Shown here piece by piece: positions 52,882-64,000 of a stretch of DNA of 64,000 nucleotides. A program made the position numbers and the translations under genes. The stretch is from Polyodon spathula (taxonomy: Eukaryota > Chordata > Actinopteri > Acipenseriformes > Polyodontidae): NCBI RefSeq assembly GCF_017654505.1, contig NC_054552.1:34668097-34732096 (forward strand), read 5' to 3'. The notes below the pieces were generated by a model, which did no database searches, was not told the DNA's origin, and saw nothing but the letters and a program-made list of their open reading frames with translations. Numbering within the stretch: position 1 is the first letter of the stretch; every line of letters begins with the position of its first letter.

Positions 52882-53002
52882 AGGCTCCACCCTCTCCGTC
52901 TCTGAGCTCACAGCCTTCACCTCGGACGGGACGGGAATACTCAGCTCTTCTGAGGCTATGGAGAGCAGCTTCAGATCTGAGGTGTGTGAGGACAAGCCGC
53001 AC
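52827..53002 (-). CDS. lrrc28: LRRC28 coding exon (post-LRR region)
   Basis: A 176-bp exon encoding visible residues 105-162 after completing Gly104. It contains CGLSSHTSDLKLLS, then VPSEVKAVSSE and LEELAMRILHNMHSDLTK. This is the more variable middle of LRRC28, but the PSEVKA and LEELAMR blocks fit the family. The acceptor is AATTGCAG with a weak pyrimidine tract, and the donor is GTGAGC at 52821-52826. The last 60 or so bases and the donor recur twice further down the intron in 92-bp steps (separate entry). Read-through past the true donor reaches a stop near 52771, so the first donor is the one that preserves the protein. Confidence 0.94.
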
Positions 53003-53407
53003 CTGCAATTACAATCACCAAAGCGAAGACAGTTCATTCGTCGATTCATTTTTAACAATCCTCAATGGTTTATTTTAGGTTTGTTTGGCATTGGAGGCAT
53101 AAAACTTTACATTATGTCATCTTTTTCATTTATTTGTCTGGCCACAAGCCCGCCTGAATCCCTAGCCACAACTGAGTGATATGTATAGCGTTCAGCTATT
53201 AGAGTGGCATTTGCATGTAAGGACACATTGTTAGGTTGCATTTACATTTGCTATGATTCGTTATTGAGAACAGAGACTGAGAAGCTGTGAAACTAAATAA
53301 AAAATGTCATTACCTGTTCATAGAGGTAATAAAGCATATGGTCTCCTGCAAGTGAAGCAAGGCAATGGGACGGTTAAGTCTATACTCTCCCCAAAGACTG
53401 GCGCTTA

Positions 53408-53545
<138 letters not shown>

Positions 53546-54338
53546 TCACAAGACTCACCGTCAGCTCACCTTCACTCTCTGAAAACCTGAACTGCTTTCT
53601 GCTGTGCATATGAATCCCTTACTTGGATTAACAGTCCTTGATGTGTGCTTTGGATGAGCCTTCATTGCATATCCTAAGGCAATCCTTTCTTTTTTATTTT
53701 CCTTGTGTGTTTTGTGTTAATGCATGGCTCATTATCATACACAGGCACGGACACTGTTCTAGCGAGAGCAGAGAGAGCCCAGGAGGTGAACGTCTCCCCC
53801 ACAGAGCCGTTCACAGTGTGATGAAGAGGACAGTGTCAACAAGTCTGGAAGGTATCTCAGGGCAGCAGCACACGCTCTGTTCTGGGTGGAAAAATACCTG
53901 TGTGTCCTGATTGTTAAACTGTAATCCTATCCAGTCAATGACCCTGCCTGATATGGTTAGCTGAGCAGGGAGAAAGAGGAACTCTGTTTAAAAACAAGAC
54001 CATCTGTCAAAGGCAGTGGGCAAGAAGATGCTTCAGACCTTGTAGTCCACAGAGGAGTTGAAAAGACAGCAACAACACTGAATATTTAATACTGCATTAA
54101 AAAGAAAAGCCAACCACTGTAATAAGTTAAAATATATGACATAAAAGGTTCTATTTTACAAAAACTAAAGGATGATTCAAGGCATGTTTTGTTATGGACA
54201 ATGATAATGTTCAAAACATGAACGATAAGAACAAGAAACTCAAATTTCCCAGGACTAAGAACTTCTGCTTTGCAAACAAGCCTAAAGTTCTTCTAGTAAA
54301 ATAAAGGTCCCATTTTTTCCCCTGGCATTAAAGCAGGT

Positions 54339-54508
54339 ATGGAAATAAGACTCCCATTGCAGAGCAGTTTGGTCCATTCCTGGTCTTACTAGCAGTTTAA
54401 TAAGACACGCCTGTGCTTGTTACCTATACACTGTGGCTAATCAAGCTTCTATTAAAACGAGGGAAATGGAACAAGTGAAACTGCAATGCAATGACAGCAT
54501 CATTTAAA
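54339..54508. mobile_element. Foldback MITE, family A (about 170 bp)
   Basis: Begins ATGGAAATAAGACTCCCATT, has the centre TTTAATAAGACACGCCTG, then TATTAAAACGAGGGAAATGG as the inverted arm and an eroded right end near CATTTAAATCC. Opposite orientation to the copies at 63.2 and 21.9 kb. Lies within an LRRC28 intron. Confidence 0.75.
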
Positions 54509-55321
54509 TCCCTGTTAAAGTCAATACATCTGGACATGACTCTTGCGCCACTAAACCCTGAAAGAATGAAACGTCATTCCACTGCTTAAGATCTGCTTGG
54601 GCTGCCCCAGTGTGTGCTGGTTTAAATTCCAATCAACCCTACAGCTCCCAGAGGGAGTCACTAACCAGCATCACGCAACAAGAAAGCACTGCAGACGTGG
54701 AGAAGAGAGACTGCTCGCTAACACGTTCAGAACGAAGCGTCACGACTTCCTGCACCTCACATCTGGCTGGGTCGATTTTATACCTCATGGAAGCTGTCCA
54801 TCTGTGGAAGACTAGCGCGATGCCAGGGTCTTTTCATGTGGCTGCTTTCAACAGTACTGCCTCAGATCAAAGCCATGCTCTGGGGAATGACCAGAAGCTA
54901 CGAATCCCTAACAAGACGCTGATTCTAGTCTTTGCATCATGGTATCAGCATATGCCATCCACATGGCTGGCACGAAACAAGGACGGCCAGTGTTATCCAC
55001 TGTGCTATTGTTTGAAGCACGTTCAAACAACCCTTGAGTGTCTTGGTTCAAAAAGAAATAAAAAGCTCCATCTATGTCACCTTTGAAAACCCTGATATGT
55101 TTATAGGAATATTAAAATATATATATATTTAAAAAGAAAGATTAAAAATTCAAGGTTTTTTTTTTTTTTTTTTTACACCTTTCAGCTTTCAGTTGGATTT
55201 GGTGGCTTATGTTTTTCGGTTTTTATTAATTACATTTTTTCGGTGCTTATTTTTAGCTCTTTTCAAGTTATATGTAAATGTTTTCTGAATTATTTTTTTC
55301 AGTTATTTTCGTTTTTTTCTG

Positions 55322-55642
55322 TCACAGTAGGTGTAGTAACTTGACAGTACTTGCACACTTCAATTGTACCTTCTTTCCTTTGCTGTCTTCCACAGTGAAA
55401 CCCTTATGGCCAGGGGCATATTCTTCTGGGGTTTTTGTGTATTTAGACATTTTTTCACATTTCGCCACGATTTTCATGAGCATGTAAATACTACCTATCA
55501 TACTGTAATACAGCTTTAAATCTCTGGCAAAAACATCTCGTTTTAAACCTTGCAAGCGTGTTACAATCCTCCAATAGAAATGTAGGAATGTGCTGCTACT
55601 TTCTGGGTTTAAGTATTCAGAACGAATCAATGCAAGATGCAA
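55322..55642 (-). pseudogene. Possible transposon-derived coding fragment
   Basis: A 106-codon minus-strand frame whose later half, from MSKYTKTPEEYAPGHKGFTV to KGKKVQLKC, reads like the lysine-rich N terminus of a transposase with a possible zinc-finger Cys. Upstream in frame is LYYSMIGSIYMLMKIVAKC. It sits beside T-rich sequence with TTTTTCGGTTTTTATTAATT, which looks repetitive. The family is not identified and this may be chance. It lies in an LRRC28 intron on the same strand without a clear splice context. Confidence 0.3.
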
Positions 55643-56661
55643 GTTAGGAAGTGCACTGGGAACGTTTTTTTTTTTTTGTAGGTATTTTTTTCAAGTCAAT
55701 GTGACTTGAGTAACCATTTCCAGTTTATTAGATATACAGCAATTTCATTATTTTTTTGTATCAGTGGCATTTTATCTTTTTTTTTTTATCATGGAAAGAT
55801 CCCAGTGCCAATCCCAGCTAGCTTTTCCAAACAACACAAAGAAAGCACTAGTTAGATAGCTGTGATATTGACGACCTGAACCCAGAACTGGCTCTTCAGA
55901 AAGTATAACGTGACGCATGGCTGCAAACGCGTGAGGCATCGTTCCATGTGAAAGCACACCGGTACAGCTGGCAAGGGAGACGCGGTCTTCTCATCTTTTA
56001 AGTAAGCAAGCCATGCAAAATGCTAGCGCTTTACAAAATCAAATGGCTAAAAACAGCACTCTGCAAGCTGGCTTAATTTTGTTAGAAAACTAAAAAATAT
56101 ATATCCTCAGCATTAAAGGATTATACTGATTCTTTCCTCGGGGAAGATTCTTTCCTAAAAAAAAAAACACACACACACACAATCTGACTCATGAATAAAT
56201 GAATAAACCAGAGTGTGAGAGTACTTTCATCTGTTTTTATCCCAGTGTTTGACAGTGTTTTATTCTGATTCGAACCCTCTGCCCCTATTCTAAGCTAACA
56301 GTCACGCAAGGAGGAACACCCGACACACTGCTGTGTCTCAAAGGTACCCCCTTTGTGCTTAGATGGAACATGCAGGCATTTCATTTTCTTTCTGTTCTTT
56401 TTTTTAATAAAAGCAGACAAGCCTTTAAGTGTACGGGTTTGATTTACAGCCTGTAATAAAACAGGATGGAGTCAGACAATCTAGGCACTGCAAAGAAAAA
56501 AAGAAAAGAAAAACACTACCAAGCTATCTGAATTAAAAAAAAAAAAAAAAAGGTTTGCAAAACATATTTATCACTTCAGGTCTAAATAATGAGTTATTAT
56601 TTTTTCCACCAGCTTGATCCTCTTGTTTTCTTCCATGCCCGGTGAGTTATGATCCCTTTCT

Positions 56662-56693
56662 CTGATTTTCCACGTTGATAGGTGGAAAATCAG
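56662..56693. other. Hairpin with 12-bp perfect arms
   Basis: CTGATTTTCCAC and GTGGAAAATCAG separated by eight bases (GTTGATAG), in an LRRC28 intron. Confidence 0.85.
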
Positions 56694-57170
56694 CTCCAAA
56701 TGACTGGCAGCGAGTCAACACTAGAAAACCTGCAGCGGGGAGCTGTGTGATGGGCTTTGATGTTAATTCTCATTCTAAAAGGCTTCCTTCAATGCAATTC
56801 ACACTGAAGAGTGACTAGCGTCCAAATCGCAATGTTCAATCTCTCTAGCACGCAAGTGATCAGCTCAGTTAGCTTTCCTAGGGCAAGTTTCTTTTACTGG
56901 TACAGCTAAATACCCTCTGCTCTTCCAGTCCCGTATCTGTGATCTACCAAAAGTAACCAGAAGCATTTCCGTGACGGGGAAATGAAAACACTTCTGGCTG
57001 AGTAGGTGTTCAATCATTCAGAGATCCTGCCAGGCCATTCTGCAGAATGAAAAATGGCTTGTTAATACCAGCGGTGAGGGGAGTTTTGGGGAAAAAAAGA
57101 GACTTTACCCTTGTACGGCTAGACAACCTGAAGTCAGCAATTACCACTATTTAGTTTTTTGTGATGTTGC

Positions 57171-57237
57171 CAGGAATAAAAGACTCCCATTGCACAGCAT
57201 GGTTCAAGCCATTCCGCATTTTACTATGAGCTGAACT
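57171..57237. mobile_element. Foldback MITE, family A, one arm only
   Basis: Reads GGAATAAAAGACTCCCATTG, then CACAGCATGGTTCAAGCCATTCC and CATTTTACTATGAGC, matching the left arm of the 54.3-kb copy. The rest is missing or unrecognisable. Confidence 0.6.
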
Positions 57238-57348
57238 GGACAATGGCACGGCAGACAAGGAATCCTAAAAAGAGCAATCTGAATGGATTTGCGAAAAGAT
57301 AATGCATATGAGTTACAAAACAAGGGAACGTGCAATTCATTCAGTTCA

Positions 57349-57756
<408 letters not shown>

Positions 57757-60700
57757 TCAGTCGCTGGGACTTGTGAAGACAGTAAACAAGCTGCTCAGGA
57801 CCTGTGCCTATCAGCAGGTGTTGCTAACAGGCAAACTGTATGGAGACATGTACAGATCCAACTGGAAATAAAAAAAAAATGTACATTATTTTTTGTCTTT
57901 TCGTTAGGTGCAAACATGTGGTTGCTTAAGATGAGGGACTCAGGCACCGCCAACTCTGGCTGTAAAAGGAATCAATCAAACAGGAGATTTTCAGTGCTAA
58001 GTGCCTTGCAAGTCCATGTGGTGCCCCTAAGCACCCATCTGACAATCAAATGGTCCATATGCAAACTTGTTGCATGTTAACCTGCTCTTAACTACTAGGA
58101 TTCTTCTTTCTTTTTTTATTTGTTTTCTATGAAAATGATATGCAGTACACGTTTGTAAGTGTGTGCACAGATAAGTACACTTGTTTGATTTTGTGTATAG
58201 TTTATGGGCTTTTCTCCATGTGGTAGCTGTGTGCGTGTTGAGGCAAAAGGCTAATTCTCAAGTAGCAGGCAGTGGCGGTGCATGCTACGTTTGTGTACGA
58301 TGTGTTTGTGGAGGGCTTGCAGGCATGCACAAGGGTAGAGTGTAACAGACACTGATGAAGGACACTGCTAATTCATTAACAGCACTACGGACAAATGAAT
58401 GTCATCTCTCCTAACGAAAGCTCAGCCTGCCTGCCTCTGAAGACCACAACAGGCAACCCATCCTTCACATACAGGGCAGAACAAACAGCATGCACAGGTT
58501 ACTCAGTCAGTAACATGCTGGCCGCAGAATCATCACTCATGTTTTTAAGGCATGAGTGGTATTGATGTCTGCTAAGAAAGACACAAATTAGATTTTCCAG
58601 GCACCTTAATAGCATTTATCTCAACCCCTTGCTATACTGAAAAAGGAATAATAAAAAAAGTGAAATTGGAAGCAAGCACTCAACAAAGAAAGGCTGACAG
58701 CTCTCAGCGTGAGGACAAGCAGAGAGGGGTGATTTGCGACAGGATAGGCTGGTAATTGAGACTCTGCTAAACAGTTTCCCCAGCAAGGAGCCTTCTCTGA
58801 GAGCCTGCTGGAGGAAAACAGCATCTCTCTGCTGCCCCCTAAAGGGACACTCACAGAACTAGATAATACTGTATGATGCAGACTTGCACCTGTCTGTGTA
58901 TTTTTTATTTTTGCATTGGGTTATTGTGTAGTATCAGCATTCTTCTGATGTTCAGGATCATGATCGATTTCCTATACCTAGATCACCATTACACTCCCTT
59001 TCTCATCCGAGATTCCGGACCTATATTTGCAGTGGTGTTTAAAGCACGCTTCTGGCCCTTGACACAAGCAACACTGCGTTGGCTAGTGAAACATCCACAC
59101 CAAGCCTCCACAACTACTCACAAAAAAGAGAACACACTTACATACGCTCCTTTAAGAACCTTCAGGGACTGAAGACTTCAAAGACATTATTGAGCTGAAT
59201 AAAGCTGCTGACCGTACTACTTGACTTCGGTTTCGGTGCTCCGCTTTGGTGCAGAGAAAGCAATGCTTTCCAGGAACTCCTTAAAGGGGAGCGCGCCAAA
59301 AAACAAGGGCAATATGAAGGTCGTTGGAACAGAACAGGGCCAGCCTCAGCTGGGAAGCAAGCCCTGAGCTTCAGGGCTGGATCAAGCTGTGCTGCAGTAA
59401 TGGTGGCGCTGAAACAATTTCAGAGAAGATCATTAATCTCCTTCCCTCAGCAGAGAGCTCCCTGTGACCCACATAGAAGCCAGCAGCGACTCAGAAGCTA
59501 CCTGAAGTGCTTGTCTTTTCATACCAGATGAGGCAGCAGGACTCGCTATTTGTTGTATTATTGATATCCCTGCATCACACGGCCTCTGCTTACCGCTTAC
59601 CGACACAGACGCTCGTCTTCAAAGGTTAATGCGCTCACAGTTAGTGCGTTTAACCCTCAGACTGACAGAGGCCCCCCGTGTTTCAGGTTTAAGTATTGAA
59701 TAAATGTTGTTATATTGTTTTATAATACTTTGAAATAGATTAAAAACAATTAATGCAGTACAGGGTAACTATAAAGAAAAGTGACCTTTTATGATACCGA
59801 TATACTGTCATACAATAAACTGGTAACAAGTAATGTTTTACAGTGAACAGAGTACCATTGACAGGAAATGTAAAGACTTTTATAAATAACATGGTATCTG
59901 AATATGAAAACCATGCCTGGTGATGCTTGGACACTCATAATTAATGATCACTAACTCTGAATCTCTGGCTGGTTTAGCCCCGTGCATCCTGATTGAACAC
60001 TAGCCTATGATTCTTGCAATGTTGCCATTAAATAAAAAGAATTTGAAACTCAATCACACTGTACAATCCCTTCATTAGCTGAGGACTGCAGGAAAGTTTC
60101 TTAGTTAACATTCCTTCAGTAACATTTGGGAAAAGGTCTTTAAACACACAAGCCTTGCTTCTATACATTTTTTTTATTTATACACTTCATTAAGAATTTC
60201 AGTACAATAAACTGAGCATGTTATACATCTTTCTGCAGTTAGCGCTAAAATGACTGAAACCCACAAACGTGCATCATGTTCCTGCTGCAATTAGCCATAA
60301 CTGGGGCAGGAAAACCAACAGCCCCCCCACCCTCCCTTCGAAACTGTGTGGTCAGTCTGCTGCAGTGGCCTCAAAGGCACAGTGTGTCTGTGCGCTCAGG
60401 GGAATCTAAGAGAGATGCGTATTAATCATTGCACACATCCACTGCTGATAACTGATTCACTTCAGATCCACCTCACTCTGTACTGCATATATAGTATAGT
60501 GCAGCCATTCTCGCCTCAGCTGCCCACGTGGGTTTACTAATCAGTTTCTGCAGGACTCATTCGAGCACTTAAAGTTTGTTACTTGTTGTAACAATTTGAG
60601 TTTTTCAAAATCTCCTTCACACTATTGGCGTTGAGCTATTTTTTTTTATTTTTGCAATTTTATAAATTGACACCTTGTTATCTTCTGTAATAAAACACTG

Positions 60701-60792
60701 ACATTTATTTCTGTCCTGCTCTTGATCCGAGGCAAAACTCTACTTATCGCAACTGTTATGATATCAAAATCGTGTCTGCCCGTAAACCCAGA

Positions 60793-60819
60793 GGGGGGGG
60801 GGGGGGGGGTGGGGGTGGG
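60793..60819. repeat. G-run, quadruplex-prone
   Basis: Seventeen G, T, five G, T, three G. On the LRRC28 coding (minus) strand this is a C-run. Smaller G-runs lie at 48828-48839 and 32261-32275. Confidence 0.9.
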
Positions 60820-62639
60820 TTCTACAGCAGATCTCACGTGAACCAAATGAGCCACTAAAGAGGACAGGAAGTGGGTAGAAAAGCGTGAAAAGAAATGACA
60901 CCCGGGGCGCAGCAGCAGACACACACACAAAAGATGAAGGGTCTTAATCAGTACCCTTGACTAATTTTCTAATACCACAATACAAAACAACACGAATACA
61001 CAAAGAGAGGGAGGAAGGGAGAGACGCTTAGTAGAAGTTTTCCTGTCAGCGTTAATGTCATGACGTGTTTGCTTTCTGGCTAGAGAAAAGAGATATGTTG
61101 CGATGGCCCATGTGCTGTGCACTTGTGGACTTGTGCGAAATGCACTGTACGTCAATGAAGGGCTGGTCAGTGAACCTTCCTGCTGATTTCCTGGTTAAAA
61201 GTCAAGCATAAAGAAAAGGATTATCTCATTCCTGTACACTTATGGAGGCTACACTGTTTTCGCACTAGGATTAAATAATATAGTGACAGCGCCCTCATGC
61301 AAAACTCCTCATTGTTCACCTTCACACTTAAGGAAAGCTGGGGAGCGAGTTCACATCAGAATTAACTTATCCTACCCACACAAGCAGTTTGAACACCCAG
61401 TGAATTCTAGAGAATTCAAGCATGCAGCAAAATCACTGAAAACCAGTTTCTGCATTGGGCATCACTGCTACAGAAATATTTCTGAAATGTTGTAGCCTTA
61501 TTCAGGAGCTGTAGAAGATTTTTTTTTCTTTCTAAGTGTACATGCATGAGAAATCTCGCGGTTACTTCTGCACAATCAGCACTGAATTATGACTTTTTAT
61601 AATGCTGTAAATAGCGGAATATACTGTGCAGTCATGTGTTGAAAACATTCAAATACAGTCCTCTCTGGTGTTTGCTTAGATCAGTAGAAGAGGGACCAAT
61701 GCCTGTAAAATCAATCACATGAAAAAAAAGAAAAAAACCTGAAGGAAAAAAAGAAAAACACGAATTAAATCATAAAAGCAGCAAAATAAATAAAATAAAA
61801 AGCTAAAAAGATCCCATATTAGTAAGAGAAACCTGCGTTCCTTGATCTTTTAATGTCTATCCAGCAGTTGTTCAGGATGAGTTTTGAATTTCATTTAGTG
61901 CACGTACGGACAGTGACCACCTCAAACGCTGCCCGCAGTGCCGTGACAGACTCTCCGCTGCAGGGCAGCATGTCTGAGACAGCTGTACGGTTTATGAAAT
62001 CAATTAAAACATGTTTACTTTCAGCGCCTAGACTGGTGTTTGGTTTGTGTGCACAGAGGTCTGCGCGAGAGCCACAGAAGTCTATGCTGTGGAGAGCGAA
62101 GCACACAATCCATCCATTCCCAATCTGACCTCTTCTAACAACACGTCTACGGACAGACGTTTTCCAGGTTGAGACGCACATGAACTGCGTCTCTGACACA
62201 CAACGCACCTCAAATAAAAACAGAGAGTCAGAATTACTATAAAAGAGCTACCATTGTAAGCAGAGATACCAAAGGGCTCGGGGTCAAGCTCAGCTGCATG
62301 CATCTGGCCTACTTCACCTCCTCAAGCTGTCCTTTAATGCTCACACTGATCTGTGTGGTGGTGGTGGTGGTGGTGTTGCCGTCACAAGAGCCACAGCCTC
62401 AGTTAGGGGGTTTTGCAGACACATACACGTTGCACACCAACAAACACAAACACCTGCGACTGAGCTAAACACATATTTACATGGAGTTTTAACCAGTATC
62501 ATTCACCATCTTGTTTATGGTCCCTTAAACCCTTCTAAAAAAACTCACAACCAAAAAAAAGAAAGCCCCACTTAGAAGGAAAATGAACAGTTCTCAGCCA
62601 TCTCAGTTAACCGAAACTTGAAAGATTTCTTAAGCACAG

Positions 62640-62640
<1 letters not shown>

Positions 62641-62717
<77 letters not shown>
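62641..62717. repeat. AT microsatellite
   Basis: About 75 bp of AT with two interruptions, directly beside the unassigned open frame at 62744-63148. Confidence 0.95.
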
Positions 62718-62743
62718 GATATAGACCTCCACTTTGCTTTATC

Positions 62744-63148
62744 TTAGCTACTGGTTTCACAGACCATGATTAGTACTAATCTTGGACTAGCTGATGTTAA
62801 TTTAGGCAAGGAAGCCACTGATCTCATTACTGTCACTCCACTTGAAAACCAAGCAACTGAAAAACGCCAAGCCACTTCTTGTCTGACGTCTTCGTCCTGA
62901 AGCATGGAGCAGATATTTAGGTGTCCCGCCGGTATTTTCATATCCACCACCTTCTCAAGGCACCTGTCCTGAACCCAACCTGGAAACAGTGCTAACCACA
63001 GACCCCACTCCAGCCTGTCTCCACTGGTGTCCAAACGAAGTGCATACCCACTAGGGGTTATGCCCACGACGTGAAGCACAGACACTGACTTCATAAGTTT
63101 AATATCCAGGACAGCAGCCCCACCTATAGGCACGGGCTGCACCTGCAT
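62744..63148 (-). other. Unassigned 134-codon open frame, possibly repeat-derived
   Basis: An open frame on the LRRC28 strand with coding-like composition (segments such as VLHVVGITPSGYALRLDTSG and VVDMKIPAGHLNICSMLQDE) but no domain I recognise. Its 3' end contains AGTACTAATCATGGTCTGTG and an inverted GATTAGTACTAATC. TTTCACAGAC-type words of this kind occur at ends of dispersed repeats in fish genomes (recalled). It is more likely a decayed mobile element than an exon, since it does not match LRRC28. Confidence 0.3.
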
Positions 63149-63230
63149 TTGGAAATGTAACCTCTTTCTTTTGTCTCCAACCTCCCTCTAGCACTCCGAG
63201 CCACAGCTCTAGCATGGAATTAATGCGGGG

Positions 63231-63393
63231 ATGGATTTAAGACTCCAACTGTATAGCAGTTCACAGATGCCAGGGTTTACTACGAGCTTGATTAGCCATA
63301 GTGTATAGGTACCAAGCCCTGCTGTGTCTTATTAAACTCTTGGTAAAACCAGGAATGGGTCAACCTGCATTGCAACAGGAGTCTTATTTTCAT
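63231..63393. mobile_element. Foldback MITE, family A (163 bp)
   Basis: An imperfect palindrome. The start (ATGGATTTAAGACTCC, then GCAGTTCACAGATGCC) is the inverse of the end (GGAGTCTTATTTTCAT preceded by CAGGAATGGGTCAACCTGC). The centre reads TGTGTCTTATTAAACTC. It has the same sequence and length as copies at 21848-22011 and 54339-54508. No coding capacity. Confidence 0.75.
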
Positions 63394-64000
63394 GCCTGTA
63401 ATGCTTTAAAGAGTGGAGGAGCTATAAACAGTGACCACAATGCCAGTAAACTTGCTCACAGACATCTTTCTACTGTGTTTTTAAAAATGTTAATAAGGGG
63501 ATCAGCAAATCCCTCTTTAGGGAATCAATAGAGTTAAAGCGCAGCAGTATTAAGACACGCCTCTGTTTAAGATTATAAAAGTATACTGTACCTGCTCTCC
63601 CTATGCTGCTTTTTCAATGAAAAGAAAAGATGTTAAAAAGTATGTCCTCACTTATTTGTATTTATTTGTGGTTCAAATTATTTCTTTCTATACATAGCTC
63701 AATAGCAAAGGTAACAGGCTGGGAGAGGTGATGTGGTTGTTGACAGTCTCAAGCAATCCCAGATGTATGAAATAGAAGCCCTGCTGCACTCGCTGTGTTT
63801 TCTCTGCAGCTCCCCGGGGGTGCCTGCTTGGAAAAACAACACCGCGCTCCCTGGACGCCTGCCCACCTGGCATTCCAAACCTGTTTCGTTAGTGCATATT
63901 TTTATTCCCCGCTACTAAATCAGGAAACCAAAAAGTGAAGCGGGGCGCTGCCAGAGTGAAAGAAGTGTCTGCTCGGGAGTCATTAGCGAGAGACTCGAGC

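Noticed and set aside
52446..53179. Plus-strand open frames of up to 142 codons opposite an LRRC28 exon
   Set aside because: Antisense shadows of the real minus-strand exon and its duplicated copies.
54610..55086. 158-codon plus-strand frame
   Set aside because: No recognisable domain, antisense in an intron, composition typical of chance.

Overview
This is a window of vertebrate nuclear DNA, most likely from a ray-finned fish. It is AT-rich, intron-dominated and crowded with microsatellites, minisatellites, SINEs and short inverted-repeat elements. The repeat content reminds me of early-branching ray-finned fish such as sturgeon or paddlefish, but that is recall and not a search result. There are no prokaryotic features.

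The one gene I can identify with confidence is LRRC28, a leucine-rich-repeat protein, on the minus strand. Five consecutive coding exons, with consensus splice sites and matching phases, run from 57695 down to a stop codon at 48974-48976. They encode the last 240 residues. The first part of the protein (roughly residues 1-120 of about 367 in the human protein) must lie beyond position 64000, so 57696-64000 is intron. A 92-bp unit carrying the 3' end and splice donor of the third visible exon has been tandemly copied twice into the following intron.

About 23 kb downstream of LRRC28, at 25.8-26.8 kb, is the only convincing promoter-like region. It has a local rise in CpG, a GC box, a strong minus-strand splice donor at 25835-25840, a perfect MEF2-type motif at 25948-25957, a CRE palindrome and two E-boxes. 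In other vertebrates MEF2A lies next to LRRC28 on the same strand, so my working hypothesis is a noncoding first exon of mef2a, with 1-25834 as its first intron. No MEF2A coding sequence was seen, so this rests on synteny and motifs.

The rest is repeats. 1-13.7 kb: simple repeats and a diverged foldback element. 13.77-14.19 kb: a 425-bp element with terminal inverted repeats of about 100 bp beside a TTAA. 19.5 kb: a 20-bp minisatellite open in all six frames. 23.4 kb: a GC-rich SINE-like element. 29.4, 30.3, 34.0, 38.3, 43.9 and 46.2 kb: minisatellites with units of 40, 80, 30, 32, 49 and 51 bp. 34.9 kb: a full-length tRNA-derived SINE, with a truncated copy at 27.3 kb. A foldback family of about 165 bp occurs five times across the window. 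Most other open reading frames are short, lack recognisable domains, or arise from tandem repeats.
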